A DNA stretch of 64,000 nt from Corynebacterium glucuronolyticum DSM 44120 (GCF_030440595.1 NZ_CP047452.1:1426001-1490000), one strand, 5' to 3'; shown: positions 40,574 to 51,636, counted from the first letter of the stretch. Program-made: numbers and translations. Notes: a model not told the origin generated them from the letters alone.

Positions 40574-43192
40574 ATGACCTCGGTTAACCTCACAAAGAAA
40601 GAGGCACAACACCGCAGTGACATGCTCGACGTCGAGCACTACACCATTCACCTCGACCTCACCACCGGCGAGGAAACCTTCAGCTCCATCACCACAGCCC
40701 GCTTCAAGGTGAAAAAGTCCGGCGACACGTTCATTGACTTGCGTGCAAAAAACGTCACCGAGGTGCTCCTCGACGGTGAGGACATCACCGCCAAAGCACT
40801 GACTCTCAACGATGCCGGCTACGACGAGGAGCACGGCATTGTCCTAACCGGTCTGACTGAAGGCGAGCACACCCTTCAGATCACCGCTGATGCTGTGTAC
40901 TCCCACTCCGGTCAGGGACTTCACCGCTTTGTCGACCCCGCCGATAACCGCGTGTACATGTATACACAGTTCGAGGCCGCCGACGCCAAGCGCATGTTTG
41001 CCTGCTTCGACCAGCCGGATCTAAAGGCAACATACGATCTGACCGTCGTCACCCCTGATGACTTCGTCATTGTCACCAACGCACCTGTTGAGACACATGT
41101 GAGGGACGGCAAGGCCACCCACACCTCAACTATTGATTACCGCCTGTCCACCTACCTTGTCGCCCTCATCGCTGGCCCGTACTTCGAGGTCAAGGATTCC
41201 TGGACGGGACCCCTGACCAAGCATCCCGAGACACCCGAAGGCCAATACGGCCCGCACGTCGGCCAGGCAGACGAACTGACCATTCCACTATCCATTTACT
41301 GCCGGCAGTCGATCGCCGAGGCACTGGATGCCGACGTTCTCTTCGATCAGACGAAGCAGGGATTCGACTTCTACCATCAGGTCTTCGGTGTCATGTACCC
41401 GTTCCACAAATATGACCAGGTTTTCTGCCCTGAATACAACATGGGCGCGATGGAAAACGCCGGCTGCGTGACCTTCCGCGATGAGTACGTTTTCACATCC
41501 AAGCCGACGGAGTACCGCTACGAGCGCCGCTGCGACACTATTTTGCACGAAATGGCCCATATGTGGTTCGGCGACTTGGTCACCATGCAGTGGTGGGATG
41601 ACCTGTGGCTCAACGAGTCCTTTGCCACCTGGTCTGCCGCCACCGCGATGGTCGCCAACACCAAGTACAAGACGGCGTGGGTTACCTACTGCTCGGTAGA
41701 GAAGGCTTGGGCCTACGCTCAGGACACTCTTCCCACTACTCACCCAATTTCCACCGATGCCTCCGATATTGAGGCCGTGGAGCAGAACTTCGACGGCATT
41801 ACCTACGCCAAGGGCATGAGCGTGCTGAAGCAGCTGGCGGCATACGTTGGCCAGGATGCCTTCCTCGCCGGCGTCCGCCTGCACTTCGCCCGCCATGCAT
41901 TCGGCAACGCCACCTTCGATGACCTTCTCCAGTCGCTGTCGGAATCTTCTGGCCGCGACCTGTCTGACTGGGCTCACCAGTGGCTGAAGACCACCGGTGT
42001 TAACGCGCTGCGCCCGGCCTTTACCGTAGAGGACGGAAAGTACACGTCCTTCGCCGTTGAGCAGGATGGGGCCCAGCCGGGTAACGGTGAGTTCCGCACG
42101 CACCGTATCGGTGTGGGTCTGTATTCGCTTATCGACGGGAAGGTCACCCGCACCGACCGGGTTGAGGTAGACATCGACTCGGCATCGAAGGAAGTCAGCG
42201 AGTTCATCGGTAAGGATGCAGCCGACCTCGTCTTGGTCAACGATGACGATCTGACCTACGCCATCATGGAGCTCGACCCGGCATCCCTCTCCTTTGTCCA
42301 GGAACACATTGGGGACATCGAGGACCCGATGGCCCGCGCACTGTGCTGGTCTGCGGCCTGGCAGATGGTCCGCAACACAAAGATGCGTGGCCGCGACTTC
42401 GTCGAGCTTGTTCGCCGTGGCGCCCCGGTAGAGAAGGAAACCGCCGTCCTCGGCCAAATCCTGGCGCAGGCGACGACGGCCGTCACCCGCTACTCCGACC
42501 CCGAGTGGGTCGAAGCAGAGGGCAACGCCCTCCTGGCAACGACCCTGCTCGAAGGAGCAAAGGTTACCCGCGACTTCCGCCAGGTCGCCTTCGTCAACCA
42601 GCTCCTCTCTGTCACCCCCACCGAGGAGGCGAAGGAATTCTTCCGCTCAATCCTCGAGGGAACGCCCTCCATCGACGGTGTTGAGGTCGATGCTGAACTC
42701 AAGTGGAAGGCCCTTACTGCCCTCATCGCCGCCGGCGACATCAACGCCCCAGAGGAAAAGATCCGGGCGATGCGAGAAGAGGACAAGCTTGCCTCCGGGC
42801 AGAACTCTGCGTGGCGCGCCGGGGCTGCTATCCCCACGAAGGACGTGAAGACCGCTGTGTGGAAGGAGCTGACCGATACGTCACGCTCCATGAGCAACCT
42901 GGAGCGCAGGCACAAGCTGGAGGGCCTCACCTTTGCAGGATCTGCTCCGCTCCTCGAACCGTTTGCCAAGGACTACTTCGCACTGGCTCCACGCATGTGG
43001 AAGAACTTCAGCTCGGAGACCGCGCTGCAAATGGTCGAAGGCCTCTTCCCCTACTACGCCACGTCACAGGAGACAGTCGACACGGCACAGGTTGTCCTCG
43101 ATTCCGAGCACCCTGCAGCACTCCACCGCGTTATCGCCGAAGGCCAGGATCGGCTCCAGCGCGCGCTGCGCAACCGCGAAGCTGATAAATAG
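40574..43192 (+). CDS. pepN: aminopeptidase N (M1 zinc metallopeptidase)
   Basis: PepN trims N-terminal residues from peptides in the cytosol. The 872-aa chain has the M1 exopeptidase motif GAMEN (residues 291-295) and the zinc site HEMAH (325-329) with the downstream Glu ligand in LNESFATW. The C-terminal ERAP-like helical domain (about 530-870) is complete. It matches the actinobacterial pepN form. ATG 40574 follows AAAGGA; an earlier in-frame ATG at 40532 overlaps the start region of its leader and lacks a ribosome site. It lies 68 bases after the cyclase-like gene. Confidence 0.97.
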   Translation: MTSVNLTKKEAQHRSDMLDVEHYTIHLDLTTGEETFSSITTARFKVKKSGDTFIDLRAKNVTEVLLDGEDITAKALTLNDAGYDEEHGIVLTGLTEGEHTLQITADAVYSHSGQGLHRFVDPADNRVYMYTQFEAADAKRMFACFDQPDLKATYDLTVVTPDDFVIVTNAPVETHVRDGKATHTSTIDYRLSTYLVALIAGPYFEVKDSWTGPLTKHPETPEGQYGPHVGQADELTIPLSIYCRQSIAEALDADVLFDQTKQGFDFYHQVFGVMYPFHKYDQVFCPEYNMGAMENAGCVTFRDEYVFTSKPTEYRYERRCDTILHEMAHMWFGDLVTMQWWDDLWLNESFATWSAATAMVANTKYKTAWVTYCSVEKAWAYAQDTLPTTHPISTDASDIEAVEQNFDGITYAKGMSVLKQLAAYVGQDAFLAGVRLHFARHAFGNATFDDLLQSLSESSGRDLSDWAHQWLKTTGVNALRPAFTVEDGKYTSFAVEQDGAQPGNGEFRTHRIGVGLYSLIDGKVTRTDRVEVDIDSASKEVSEFIGKDAADLVLVNDDDLTYAIMELDPASLSFVQEHIGDIEDPMARALCWSAAWQMVRNTKMRGRDFVELVRRGAPVEKETAVLGQILAQATTAVTRYSDPEWVEAEGNALLATTLLEGAKVTRDFRQVAFVNQLLSVTPTEEAKEFFRSILEGTPSIDGVEVDAELKWKALTALIAAGDINAPEEKIRAMREEDKLASGQNSAWRAGAAIPTKDVKTAVWKELTDTSRSMSNLERRHKLEGLTFAGSAPLLEPFAKDYFALAPRMWKNFSSETALQMVEGLFPYYATSQETVDTAQVVLDSEHPAALHRVIAEGQDRLQRALRNREADK

Positions 43193-43380
43193 CAGCGCTG
43201 AAAACGAGAGTTCCTGCTGGCCCAGTCATGTTGCCAGCGATGGTCGTCCCAGCGCTATTTGTTGGTTCCGGCGGGCATAGCAGGAACACCGTGGATTCTT
43301 AACCTAAGCGCACGCCGTTTTCGCACGGGTTAAAAGCGACAACGTTCCTTGCTTTCGGCCACTGCACGAATCCGGTCATC

Positions 43381-43413
43381 AAAGGCGTACTCAGATAGTC
43401 TGGGTACGCCTTT
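43381..43413 (+). terminator. terminator downstream of pepN
   Basis: AAAGGCGTAC and GTACGCCTTT form a perfect 10-bp stem ending in a T-run, 190 bases after the pepN stop. The rest of the 926-base gap 43193-44118 holds no supportable gene. At 43555-43580 CGTGCAGAG/CTCTGTGCACG can pair, and its right arm shares CTGTGCACGCCTT with the repeats at 35372. Confidence 0.75.
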
Positions 43414-44118
43414 TCCGTAATTTTTCCTCCTTCGTCTACCTCCCTGCCGTTTACTTTCACTCTCCCTTTCCATCGACTTCCCTTTCCCCCGCCCAGGATC
43501 CGCACCTGGCTCGTCCGAAGACACCCCAACTTCTCGGCAGCATAAAAAGACCTTCGTGCAGAGATTCTCCTCTGTGCACGCCTTGGTAGCGGTGAACTTC
43601 CATGCGCTTCGTCTCCGGCTACCAGTATTCTATTGCGGACACTTTAGTCACTGCTTCAAGCGGCCAAAAAGTGGCTGCTGTCTGTGGCACGCGCCCCTCG
43701 CCACTAGTGATCGGTGCTTCTTCACTTCTTAGAGTCCGCACGAGGCGCGAACAGCAGCAGCTTTCGAGGTGCTAATGAGCCCTGAAACTGTTGAAGAAAC
43801 GGAGACCACAGGGCGTCGACAAGCTACTTTCAAGCATACAAAGTGGACTAGAAAGGGATGTGAGATCCCATGCGTACCCGCCCGGGCCCCGCCCGGGTGT
43901 CCGCTACCAGCTCAGATTTACCAGCTCCGATCTGCTAGCCAGATTGTGACATCTCAAAATGTGAAGCCTCAACAAATACACGCTAGTAGAAACTGGCTAC
44001 TGCACAGACGTAAGTAAAGCGAAAAACCGAACCAGATTCTCAACCTTCACTAATCACCTTTTCTAACCGTGCAGCGGGCGAAAACTACACGTTGGAAAAT
44101 GATCCCTCCAGCAAGAGT

Positions 44119-45732
44119 CTACGAGTGGATCGGGAAATCATGGAACCGAATCATTTCCTGCTTTTCAAAGTCCCATGCCTCAACACGGACACGGTCAGGA
44201 TAGGTTTTGACGCGGAGCCCCGTTGTCTGCGGTAGTGCGGGATCGACCTCCTCATCATAGTCACCATCCGGAAGATTTGCGTTTTTTACGGCGCCAGTAT
44301 TTACAACCGGGAAACCGTGCTTGTCCGCTCCACGGTAGACACCCCACCAATCCCCTGCAGTCAGTGAAGCATGCGTATGGCTAGTGAACATAACAATGTT
44401 GTCGTGCCCTTGGAGGACTTTATTCAGCTTGCCCAATTCCGCGAAATCGTTTCCGTACCAAGGCGAATGCGTGCTCGTCACTGTGTATGGAAGGACGAGG
44501 TGACTGAAGAGAAAGACCGTCTTTCCTTTCCCTTCCCAATAATCGAGACGCTGCTTGAGCCAATTTAGCTGCGCATCGGACAGCACCACATAGGGCTCTT
44601 TTCCGTCGCGGGCGACATCATCGTAAAACTCGGTCGAGATCATGAGCAGCGGTTGACCATCGACAACTTCTTCGCGCCATACGTGATCCTGCTTGGTCAT
44701 ATCCAAGTAACGGTGGAGGAACGTATCCGATCCGTCCGTGCCAAGCATCTCATGGTTACCGATCGTAAAGTACTCCCTGCCTGAAGCATGCGGATGCGCA
44801 GCTCTATCAGCAGCAAAGTTGGCATAGTTTTCCGCGTAGCCCATATCGACATAGTCCCCATTGACTACCATCGCGCCAGCAGGGTCTGGCTGCCGGTTGA
44901 GGAAGTCAATCACATCGCCGTACTTCTTCTCGTTATGCGTGTCGGAGATAACATCGACGACTGCGGTAGGCGTACCCGGATCCGCAGGTAGTGGTGTGGT
45001 GACGGTGACGTTATCGATCGCCCAGAACCAATCGTCCTGCGCATTCCCGTAAACGAACGTCGCGCTAACAGATTGTGCACCGCTGGGAGCAGTAAAGCCG
45101 ACTTGTTCGTGGGTGGAGAAGGAATCCTTCGTAAACTCCCGAACCGTCTTGGATTCGCCCGTATCAAACGTCAGAACTACCTTTGCTGTGTTGTCGCTCG
45201 ATCCCTGACGGTAATGCGATTCGAACTCAAGCTGGTAGGCCACACCAGGAGTGATAGGGACTGATGGGGAGGTCAGTTCCGTCGTCATCTGTTCCCCCGC
45301 TTTCAAACGGTGGTGCTTACTCTCAGCTATTGCCACCTTTCCGTCACCGCGCGTGAAGTAGTGACGCTTGTCTGTGCCCACGGCCCACGTCCAGTCACGG
45401 ATCGTGGCGAAGTTCCACCCTTCCCAGCGTTTTTCCCCGGAGTGAAGAACATTGGTATGGACAGTCCAACCCGTGCGATCTTCGAAGTCTTCCATCCAAG
45501 TGCCGCCGGTAACAGGATCAGTGATTGGTGCCGATGCGTCGGGGTTTGCTGGGGCATCGGCAGAGCCAGCCGCACCCGACGAACCGTTGGATTGGCTGGG
45601 AGCAGATGAGGAGTTTTCCCAGGACAGTGAGCTCAAAAGCCCGTCCACCCGGCCCGAGGAGAGATTTTGTGCCGACACGGGAGATGCGAGCAGGCAGAGG
45701 GTTACGACAGCTGAAAGGAAGGATGTGCGCAT
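44119..45732 (-). CDS. secreted calcineurin-like metallophosphoesterase
   Basis: A 537-aa exported enzyme. Signal peptide MRTSFLSAVVTLCLLASPVSA, then a Ser/Ala/Gly-rich linker to about residue 75. A jelly-roll-like domain of about 175 residues follows (WMEDFEDRTGWTVHTN to FWAIDNVTV), as in carbohydrate-binding or MAM modules. The catalytic domain has the five phosphoesterase motifs in order: DVISDTH, NGDYVDMG, GNHEMLG, FSHLVL and FTSHTHASL, which supply the two-metal site. It probably hydrolyses extracellular phosphoesters (nucleotides, teichoic or sugar phosphates). ATG 45732. No neighbouring gene hints at its substrate. Confidence 0.9.
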   Translation of the reverse strand: MRTSFLSAVVTLCLLASPVSAQNLSSGRVDGLLSSLSWENSSSAPSQSNGSSGAAGSADAPANPDASAPITDPVTGGTWMEDFEDRTGWTVHTNVLHSGEKRWEGWNFATIRDWTWAVGTDKRHYFTRGDGKVAIAESKHHRLKAGEQMTTELTSPSVPITPGVAYQLEFESHYRQGSSDNTAKVVLTFDTGESKTVREFTKDSFSTHEQVGFTAPSGAQSVSATFVYGNAQDDWFWAIDNVTVTTPLPADPGTPTAVVDVISDTHNEKKYGDVIDFLNRQPDPAGAMVVNGDYVDMGYAENYANFAADRAAHPHASGREYFTIGNHEMLGTDGSDTFLHRYLDMTKQDHVWREEVVDGQPLLMISTEFYDDVARDGKEPYVVLSDAQLNWLKQRLDYWEGKGKTVFLFSHLVLPYTVTSTHSPWYGNDFAELGKLNKVLQGHDNIVMFTSHTHASLTAGDWWGVYRGADKHGFPVVNTGAVKNANLPDGDYDEEVDPALPQTTGLRVKTYPDRVRVEAWDFEKQEMIRFHDFPIHS

Positions 45733-46052
45733 GCGATTCTTTCTTTTCCGACAAAGCTATTGGATCAAAACGTTGATAGCCTAATCTGCCGAGGTGACCA
45801 GCCGGTTACAGGAAGAAAAACGCCGCATGGCATTGAGGTGAAACCAAAAGACCGCACTTCTTGGCACTGGGCTCATTTGGGATCCCCCCGCAGAAACCAA
45901 TATGCACTCTCTGTCCGGCCACGGAGCACGCTTTTCACTGCCCGCTGGCCACACGGGTAGCGCCGAACTCCTCCAGAAGCCGAAGACATGCTACTGCTAG
46001 ATAATCCGGCCGCCAGGACAAACAGCGAGAACAAGCTGTCCTAGTGTTGTGG

Positions 46053-46136
46053 CCTGCTCAAAAACTCAACCCTTGCAGGACCTGCTCAAAAACTCAACCC
46101 TTGCAGGACCTGCTCAAAAACTCGAACCTTGCAGGC
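46053..46136. repeat. three 28-bp tandem repeats
   Basis: The unit beginning CCTGCTCAAAAACTCAACCC and ending TTGCAGGA occurs at 46053 and 46081 exactly, and at 46109 with changes. It is followed to about 46176 by shorter CTGCAG/TATCTGCAG units. It lies at the 3' end of the antiporter gene. The rest of the gap 45733-46052 shows nothing. Confidence 0.93.
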
Positions 46137-46199
46137 CCTGCAGACCTTGCAGTATCTGCAGTATCTGCAGGTCTTGGTTGATACCATGTCGTCGAAGCA

Positions 46200-48220
46200 C
46201 TAATGCGCGCCGTAATCGGAGAGGTTCATCTGCAAAAGGTATACCTCGTCACGAAGTGTCGCAGCCTCAGCGGTAGTAATCTCGCCGGCCTCACGAAGCT
46301 CCTGGATACATCCGAGCTCCAACCGAAGTGCCTCGACCTCGAGCAAATCCTGTTCTTCAGCCAAAGACATCACGCGGGAGCTTCCTTCTTCTCTACGAGC
46401 CTGAAGCTGGTCTGCAAGCAGAAGGAAACGTTGGTTCTCAGCAATGAGATAGTGAATGGCGTTTTGCGCCGCGTCCGTATTCGGGTCGAGGTGAGACAAG
46501 TAAGCGAGGGAAAAGCGTGCCATTTCCTGGCGGGCTGCACGAATATCCGTCGGCACAGCCTGGCGCTTCTCCACACCTCGCTTGCTAAAACGATCCCTGA
46601 AGCCACGAGCAAGCCTAAGGAGAACCCTCTTACGCCGTCCATGGCGCTTTTGACGCTCCTTGAGAGCCCGGAGCATGCGCTCATTTGCCTGCTTCATGGG
46701 AGTGTAAATGGCCTCAGTGAGCTCACCCTCCGCACAGAGATTATCGAGATAATCAAGTTGTTGCACGAGGAGATCTGCACGCTGCTCGCCGACAGCTTCC
46801 TCAAGTTCCTCACCCATCGTCAACTCGGCGATCTCCCGGTTATAACGCGCTATAAGGAAGGAGACGGCGTGAGGATGCTTGGGACCAAGTTCTTCGCTTA
46901 TCGCGGAAATGAGGCGTTCCTTCACCTTCACCCGAACCTCAGTGTCCCGCTCGTTATCTCCTGTCCCTTCGGCGGGAGCAAGGACTGGGAGAATAAAGTT
47001 CGCGAGCAGCAGCGTGCAAAGAATGATTCCGGATGCCAGAAAGAGTAGTTCATCCCTGATGTGCAATCCATCGATGCCGACAAGTGAGTGTGGAAGCGTC
47101 AACGCGATGGACAACGTGACTGCTCCCTTGGGACCGCCCAACGTTGTGGCTAGCGAGGCGACAATGAGGTCTGTCAGCGAGGCAGGCACGGAGCCAGGGG
47201 TTCGGCGCCGGGCGTTAAGGTCAAGGACCACGATCCACACGAATCGCAGCAGCGTATCATTGCCGTGAGTACGAACACTGCCGTAAGCAGCGACAACGGC
47301 TTCGTGGTCGCCTCCCACGAGTGGGTGAAAATGCTTGGTAGGCGTGACCCCAGAAACACGAACACGATGCCGTTGAGGACAAACGACATGACCTCCCACA
47401 CTCCTTGGGAGACGAGGGATACACGAGCCGCGTAGACCGTACTCCGCGTGGGAATGAGGGCGATAAAGAGGCCAGCAGCCACAACTGCAAGGATTCCGCT
47501 GAAGCCAAGCTTCTCCGCCAGCAAGTTGATAAACAGCGGAGTAAGGATCTCGAAGGTGACGTGGAACACCGTGGATTCCATACCAATTCCGCGTACCGCC
47601 CTTTGGATGAGAACCACCACGATGCCCATGGCGATGCCGAAGAGCAGTCCTCCACCGAAGGAAACTGCAAAGGTGGTAGCCGCATCTTTGATGGAGAAGA
47701 TGCCTGTCACGGCGAGGCCGACTGCGAACTGGAAACTCACGATACCAGAAGCATCGTTAATGAGGGATTCTCCAGAAAGGAGAGCCTGCTGACGACCACT
47801 CAGCTTCGTTGATTTCGACAACGCAGATACAGCCACACCATCCGTCGGGCCGAGCGCGGCTCCGAGTGCGAGGCCTGCTGCTAAGGGGATCGTCGGGACA
47901 ATCCATTGGAGGGTGAAGCCGACGACGAAAACGCTAGCTACGACGAGTCCGATGGCGAGGGAGAGAATGGCTCCCGCGTTTTTCATGAGCGCCCGCTTAA
48001 CCACGTGCTGCGATTCGTCGTAAAGCAATGGACCGATGAAAAGGACGAGGAAGAGCTCGGAATCAAAGGTCAACTTAAAGGGTTCCCCAATGATGAGCGC
48101 GCCGACAATGCCCATGGCAATCTGTACCAGAGGCAGGGATAACCGCGTCATTACCTGATCAAGAACTGACGAGACCAGAATGATTGTGAACAGGGCGAGG
48201 ATCATTTCGAGAGCTTGCAT
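46200..48220 (-). pseudogene. Na+/H+ antiporter (CPA1/NhaP type), interrupted by a frameshift
   Basis: Two overlapping minus frames together encode one CPA1 antiporter of about 673 aa. The first (48220 to about 47256) gives the membrane part with LPLVQIAMGIVGALIIGEP, LGAALGPTDGVAVSALSKSTKLSG and the ion-site ESLINDASGIVSF. The second (about 47255 to 46200) continues with LLRFVWIVVLDLNARRR, LGGPKGAVTLSIALTLP and a long cytosolic helical tail. The join is at 47255/47256: adding one base (ATG-ATn-ACG-CTG) restores AMITLLRFVW. There is no homopolymer or slippery heptamer. As written, the first frame ends after an off-frame tail of about 26 residues, so the product would lack its last helices. It is either a recent pseudogene or a sequence error. 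Confidence 0.85.
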
Positions 48221-48681
48221 GAATTCCGCCTTACGTTCGGCACGTGTACCTGGTCTAGAGTACTACTCCCGATACAGCTGCCCAGCAGCGACGCATGGTT
48301 TTTCTGTCTCTTTCCGGGGCCAGGAGACCTGCACTCCTGCCTCCGGCCCCCAAAACTACTCGTCTTTTCCCATAATTGCGTGGATTACGCTGCCACAGTG
48401 ACTGCGCGCAGGCGGCATGCCGCAGCCACCCACCAAACATGCTGCAGCATCTGTTTTGGATCTCGCAGCACAGCCGTCGGGTCTGTGCACCATGATTGAC
48501 AGCGGCTACAGCGATCAACAGGAAGTGGATGCACGGTGGTGCCGCAGATCAGAAGCACGATGAGCCGCAGATCATGGGTTTTCACAGCATCCGCGCTCGC
48601 TGCATGTTCCGAGGAAACGAGCGCGGTTTGTAAGAGCGATCCCGAGGAGCGAGCCAGAAGCGTGGCTCCTAAGAACGATCC
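48221..48681. other. gap between antiporter and hutI
   Basis: No supportable gene in 461 bases. GCAGCATCTG, GATCGC and GGCTCC words recur, and TGCCGCAG/CTGCGGCA-type words occur near 48420 and 48540, but no strong hairpin with a T-run follows hutI on the minus strand. Confidence 0.4.
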
Positions 48682-49875
48682 CTACTCGGCGGAATACACG
48701 CACGTACCACCGATGTACGTTGCGTAATCCAAGTGCATACCTGGCCTGTACGCCAGATCAACCGCATGAGACGTGTTGAGGACGTGGAGGTTAGCCGCGC
48801 AACCGACAGAGAGGGTGCCTACCGCTGGCCGCCCGGATGCATCCAGTCCACCAGCGACCTCGTTGCGGTGCAGAGCCTTCGCCCCGCCGAGGGTTCCAGC
48901 AGCAAGGGCCTCATCAAACGAGAGGTAGCCCTGCAAAACGGCGGTGCCCACACACCAGTTCATAGAGCTGGTGTTGGATGTTCCCGGGTTGAGGTCTGAA
49001 GCGATAGCCAGGGTTACGCCGGCGTCGAGAAGCTTCCTCGCAGGGGCCAGTGGATGACGAGTGCAGATATCCGCACCAGGGAGAATCGTTGCTACGGTAT
49101 CCGATCCGGCAAGCAGCTCCACATCCTGATCTGAGGGGAATGTCACATGGTCGACCGATGCAGCCCCTACCTCGACAGCGAGCGCGATGCCGGGGCCCTC
49201 ACCGAGCTGATTACCGTGCACACGGGGCACGAGGCCCTTCTTCCTGCCGGCTTCAAGAATCTTTTTACACTCCTCGTAAGTGAAGGCACCCTCCTCACAA
49301 AAGACGTCAATCCAGCCCACGTGAGGGGCGACAGCTTCCAGCATCTCCCCTGCTACCAATTCGACATAGTCTGACTGGTCCATTTCGGGAGGGCACACAT
49401 GCGCACCGAGGAAGGTCACCTCGTCGCAGAGTTCTGCGCCAATTTCTGCCGCCAAGACCTCCGTCGGAATCGTCAGCCCATAGCCGGTCTTCGTCTCGAC
49501 GGTGGTCGTACCTCCAGCATGACAGGCGGCCAGCCGCCCACGCACCAACTTGCGGAGACGCTCCTCGGACGCTTGTCGGGTAGCCTCCATCGTCGTGCGG
49601 ATGCCACCGGCTTCGTAGGATTGACCAGCCATCCGCGCTTCAAACTCGGCTGACCTGTCGCCATCGAAGACCATGTGCGTATGCGAGTCCACCCAGCCAG
49701 GAATCACCGCCCGTCCTCCGAGGTCAGTGACTTCGGCGGCCTCCGGTGCCTCCGCAGCCTCACCGACCCACGTGATCTGCCCGTTTTCTGTTGCAAGAGC
49801 GGCATTCTCGAGGGTTCCGTTGGACACGGTGCGGAGTTCGGAGATTCCGGTAAATAGTACTGAGTTGGCTGCCAC
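48682..49875 (-). CDS. hutI: imidazolonepropionase
   Basis: HutI hydrolyses 4-imidazolone-5-propionate to N-formimino-L-glutamate, step three of histidine breakdown. The 397-aa amidohydrolase has metal motif DSHTHMVFDGDRSAEF, then ETKTGYGL, FLGAHVCPPE, VDVFCEEGAF (here WIDVFCEEGAF), VHGNQLGEGPG and ASDLNPGTSNTSSMN, all family landmarks. The start is GTG 49875 with GGAAGGAG six bases upstream. It lies 54 bases downstream of hutU and is probably co-transcribed with it. Confidence 0.96.
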   Translation of the reverse strand: MAANSVLFTGISELRTVSNGTLENAALATENGQITWVGEAAEAPEAAEVTDLGGRAVIPGWVDSHTHMVFDGDRSAEFEARMAGQSYEAGGIRTTMEATRQASEERLRKLVRGRLAACHAGGTTTVETKTGYGLTIPTEVLAAEIGAELCDEVTFLGAHVCPPEMDQSDYVELVAGEMLEAVAPHVGWIDVFCEEGAFTYEECKKILEAGRKKGLVPRVHGNQLGEGPGIALAVEVGAASVDHVTFPSDQDVELLAGSDTVATILPGADICTRHPLAPARKLLDAGVTLAIASDLNPGTSNTSSMNWCVGTAVLQGYLSFDEALAAGTLGGAKALHRNEVAGGLDASGRPAVGTLSVGCAANLHVLNTSHAVDLAYRPGMHLDYATYIGGTCVYSAE

Positions 49876-49929
49876 GAGTGGCTCCTTCCGGCTAGGATGG
49901 GCAAACGAATGTTTCAGAGGTAGCAGTGC

Positions 49930-51636
49930 TTACTGCTCCTCACGGCTGTGGAATTCCATGGGGATCCGCACGCCCCGTTCCTCTGCGACCTCATGTGCGC
50001 GATTGTACCCTGCATCAAAGTGCCGGATGACACCCATCGCAGGATCATTCGTCAGCACTCGCTCCAGCTTCTTAGCTGCCAGGTCTGTACCGTCTGCGAC
50101 GGTTACCTGTCCTGCGTGCAGGGAGCGGCCGATGCCGACACCACCACCGTGGTGGAAGGACACCCACGTCGCGCCGGAGGCAGTGTTCACAAGCGCGTTG
50201 AGGATTGGCCAATCAGCGATCGCATCGGAACCATCAATCATGCCTTCTGTCTCGCGGTACGGGCTGGCGACGGAGCCGGAATCGAGATGGTCACGTCCGA
50301 TGACAATCGGGGCGCTGATCTTGCCCTCCTTAACTAGCTCGTTAAACTTCAACCCGGCCTTGTGGCGCTCACCGTAGCTCAACCAACAGATACGTGCGGG
50401 AAGACCCTCGAACTCTACGTACTCTTCTGCTGCATCGAGCCAGCGGATGAGATGCTCGTTCTCGGGGAAGAGTTCGCGCAGAGCATCGTCGGTTACCTTG
50501 ATGTCGTTGGGGTCGCCAGATAGCGCAGCCCACCGGAAAGGTCCGTTACCTTCGCAGAACAGCGGGCGGATATAAGCCGGAACGAAGCCTGGGAACTCGA
50601 AGGCCCTGTTGTATCCCGCCTTACGAGCTTCGTCGCGGATCGAGTTGCCGTAGTCAAATACCTCGGCACCCTCATCCTGGAACTCCACCATTGCCTGTAC
50701 CTGAGCGGCCATCGACTCGCGTGCCTTCTTCGTGAACGTCTGCGGGTCGTCTGCTGCCTCGGTGTGCCACCTATCGAAGGGGATTTCCTGCGGAAGGTAG
50801 CTGAGGGGATCGTGTGCTGAAGTTTGGTCAGTCACGATATCGATGTGGATTTCGCCCGTCCGGTGACGTTTGAGCATCTCGGGGAACAGCTCGGAGGCGT
50901 TGATTTCCAAACCGATCGACAGCGCTCGCTTCTCTTCCTTGGCCTGATTTGCCTGTGCCACCGCGTCATCGATGCTGTCAGCGATGGTATCGAGGTACCG
51001 CTTGGACATGCGACGCTCGAGCCTACCGCGGTCAACATCTGCGATGATGACCACGCCACCGTTCAGTGTGACGGCAAGAGGCTGGGCACCACCCATGCCA
51101 CCGCACCCACCGGTGAGGGAGATAGTTCCTGCTAGGGTGCCGTTGAAACGCTTTCGCGCAATGGCCGCGAACGTCTCGAAGGTTCCCTGCAGAATGCCCT
51201 GCGTAGCGATGTAAATCCAGGAGCCTGCAGTCATCTGGCCGTACATGATGAGGCCCTCATCCTCGAGGCGACGGAATTCCTCCCATGTGGCCCAGTCGCC
51301 GACCAGGTTGGAGTTGGCGATGAGCACGCGCGGAGCCCACTCGTTCGTTTTCAACACGCCAACGGGTTTCCCGGACTGGACGAGGAGGGTCTCGTCATCT
51401 TCGAGTTCCTTGAGCGTTTCGACGATCATGTCAAATGCTTCCCACGATCGAGCAGCGCGCCCCGTACCACCGTAGATAACGAGTTCATCCGGTTTTTCAG
51501 CGACTTCTGGATCGAGGTTATTCATAAGCATCCGCAAAGGAGCTTCTGTTTGCCAGCTCTTGGCGTTGAGCTTCGTGCCACGGGGGGCGTGAACTTCGCG
51601 AGGACCATGACCGGGGGTTGACAGGTTCGGATTCAA
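49930..51636 (-). CDS. hutU: urocanate hydratase
   Basis: HutU adds water to urocanate using tightly bound NAD+ as electrophile, forming imidazolonepropionate. At 568 aa it has full family length. Landmarks: [55 protein letters not shown], the glycine-rich [17 protein letters not shown] and [14 protein letters not shown], and the catalytic-domain segment [13 protein letters not shown]. The start is TTG 51636 behind AGGAAAGG at eight bases; no ATG exists before residue 36, inside the conserved region, so this rare codon is well supported. TATAGT at 51718-51713 is a likely -10 box. Confidence 0.95.
   Translation of the reverse strand: MNPNLSTPGHGPREVHAPRGTKLNAKSWQTEAPLRMLMNNLDPEVAEKPDELVIYGGTGRAARSWEAFDMIVETLKELEDDETLLVQSGKPVGVLKTNEWAPRVLIANSNLVGDWATWEEFRRLEDEGLIMYGQMTAGSWIYIATQGILQGTFETFAAIARKRFNGTLAGTISLTGGCGGMGGAQPLAVTLNGGVVIIADVDRGRLERRMSKRYLDTIADSIDDAVAQANQAKEEKRALSIGLEINASELFPEMLKRHRTGEIHIDIVTDQTSAHDPLSYLPQEIPFDRWHTEAADDPQTFTKKARESMAAQVQAMVEFQDEGAEVFDYGNSIRDEARKAGYNRAFEFPGFVPAYIRPLFCEGNGPFRWAALSGDPNDIKVTDDALRELFPENEHLIRWLDAAEEYVEFEGLPARICWLSYGERHKAGLKFNELVKEGKISAPIVIGRDHLDSGSVASPYRETEGMIDGSDAIADWPILNALVNTASGATWVSFHHGGGVGIGRSLHAGQVTVADGTDLAAKKLERVLTNDPAMGVIRHFDAGYNRAHEVAEERGVRIPMEFHSREEQ

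Noticed and set aside
43299..43529. 76-codon minus-strand ORF after pepN, at first sight tRNA-like sequence
   Set aside because: It spans the pepN terminator and no cloverleaf can be drawn from the TTAAAAGCGACAACG or GTCTTCGGACGAGCC segments.
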